Positions 63,131 through 64,000 of a stretch of DNA of 64,000 nucleotides are shown here, in pieces. The translations under genes and the position numbers were made by a program. The DNA comes from Eublepharis macularius (lineage: Eukaryota > Chordata > Lepidosauria > Squamata > Eublepharidae). Location: NCBI RefSeq assembly GCF_028583425.1, contig NC_072805.1, positions 16,688,001 to 16,752,000 on the forward strand, read 5' to 3'. Within the stretch, counting starts at the first letter, position 1. Every line of letters begins with the position of its first letter. Below the pieces are notes generated by a model that saw nothing but the letters and a program-made list of their open reading frames with translations, was not told where the DNA came from and did not search any database.

Positions 63131-63557
63131 GGTTGCCAACCTTCAGGTGGAGCATGAAGGTCTCCTGGAATTACACATGGGCCGTTTTCACATGGCTGTT
63201 AATGCCTCTGGGAAATCACGCAAAACTTGCAGCACGACGGCGTCTTCATAGCACGATTTCCCAGTTAATGGCGCAAGGACGTCAGAAATCGCACCATTAA
63301 ACGGGAAATCATGCTATTAAGACGCTGTCGTGCCGTGAGTTTTGCAAGATTTCCCAGAGGCTTTAGCCATGTGAAAACGGCCCTGATCTCCAGACTACTA
63401 CGATCAGTTCCCCTGCAGAAAATGGCTGCTTTGGAGGGAGGAATCTATGGCATTATGCCCTGCTGAGCCGCTTCTCCTTCCCAAACGCTGCCCTCCTCAG
63501 GCACCAAACCCCTCAAATCTCCAGGTCTTTCCCCACCTGGAGTTGGCAATCCGAGTC
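63131..63557. mobile_element. GGGTTGCCA-family element interrupted by a hairpin MITE
   Basis: GGTTGCCAACCTTCAGGTGG... at the left and ...CACCTGGAGTTGGCAAT at the right; interior broken at 63179-63383. Confidence 0.7.
63179..63383. mobile_element. Hairpin MITE, GGGCCGTTTTCACATGG ends
   Basis: About 100-bp inverted arms (GGGCCGTTTTCACATGGC against its inverse); shared inner GGGAAATCACGC / GATTTCCC. No convincing TSD. Confidence 0.75.
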
Positions 63558-64000
63558 CACACAACCCAATTCCTCAAGGGGCTTGCCAGCTGTGCCTGTC
63601 TACCCTATTCAGGCTTCAGAGTATGCCCTGACCTTGCTATACGCAATGTGAATCGGTGAAACAGGATCGTAGGGTTTCTCAGGCCTTGTATACCAAATGG
63701 CTGGTGGTAACAGTGGAGGGCTCCAGGCTGACGTCCCGTCCTGAGACTCACAGTGCAATCCTAAGGTGAGTTGCACTCGCACCAGCCACGGACGTCACTG
63801 GATTTAAGGGGATGCACCTCTGCTTAGGACTGTGCTATGGGTCCCTGAGTCTATCCTTTTGTGTCCAGGGCTGAGCTTAATGGGAAGTGTGCTAGTTCCT
63901 CTTATTTCAAAAAATTGTCCTTATTTAACAGTATGCCAAAGTCTTCTCTTCCGTCAACATTTCAGCAGTGAAACAGCACATACTTTTGGTAACTGGCTAT

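Overview
The window looks like nuclear DNA of a squamate reptile, probably a lizard. Genes are split by introns of 0.2 to 7.8 kb. The repeats are the squamate mix: CR1, L2 and L1 LINEs, Penelope-like elements, tRNA-derived and 5S rRNA-derived SINEs with a Bov-B-type tail, and many small palindromic hAT-like and PIF/Harbinger-like elements. I cannot name the species. I saw no retrovirus, LTR or Polinton fossil.

Four protein genes can be read exon by exon, with splice phases that agree. (1) KCTD19 (minus, 1145-14170) is represented by its first 8 coding exons, 419 codons; the rest lies beyond the left edge. (2) LRRC36 (plus, 14298-32408) appears complete in 14 coding exons, 738 residues. These two are head to head across a CpG island with only 127 bp between start codons and an RFX-type X-box palindrome between them. 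(3) A complete short-chain dehydrogenase/reductase of the C-factor/sniffer type (minus, 36737-48922; 6 exons, 257 residues). (4) A tandem paralogue in the same orientation (minus, 53171-60382), of which the last 3 exons are inside the window.

Layout: 1-14.2 kb KCTD19 exons and introns; 14.0-14.6 kb shared CpG-island promoter; 14.3-32.9 kb LRRC36 with its 3' UTR; 33-36.6 kb intergenic; 36.6-48.9 kb first SDR gene, whose introns hold a 1.5 kb hAT element and an L1 abutting a splice donor; 49-53.1 kb intergenic with a full-TSD L1; 53.1-60.4 kb second SDR gene, whose last intron holds a CR1 with two nested transposons; 60.4-64 kb its further intron with an L2 end and nested palindromes.

The KCTD19/LRRC36 pair is plausibly co-regulated in the male germ line (KCTD19 is a meiotic chromatin regulator in mammals). 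The SDR pair look like duplicated cytosolic NAD(P)-dependent reductases. The most unusual non-genic signal is a family of short snap-back repeats with 10-14 bp target duplications, a one-sided tail and a hammerhead-ribozyme-like core, the same architecture as a Penelope-like copy at 9.2-9.7 kb.
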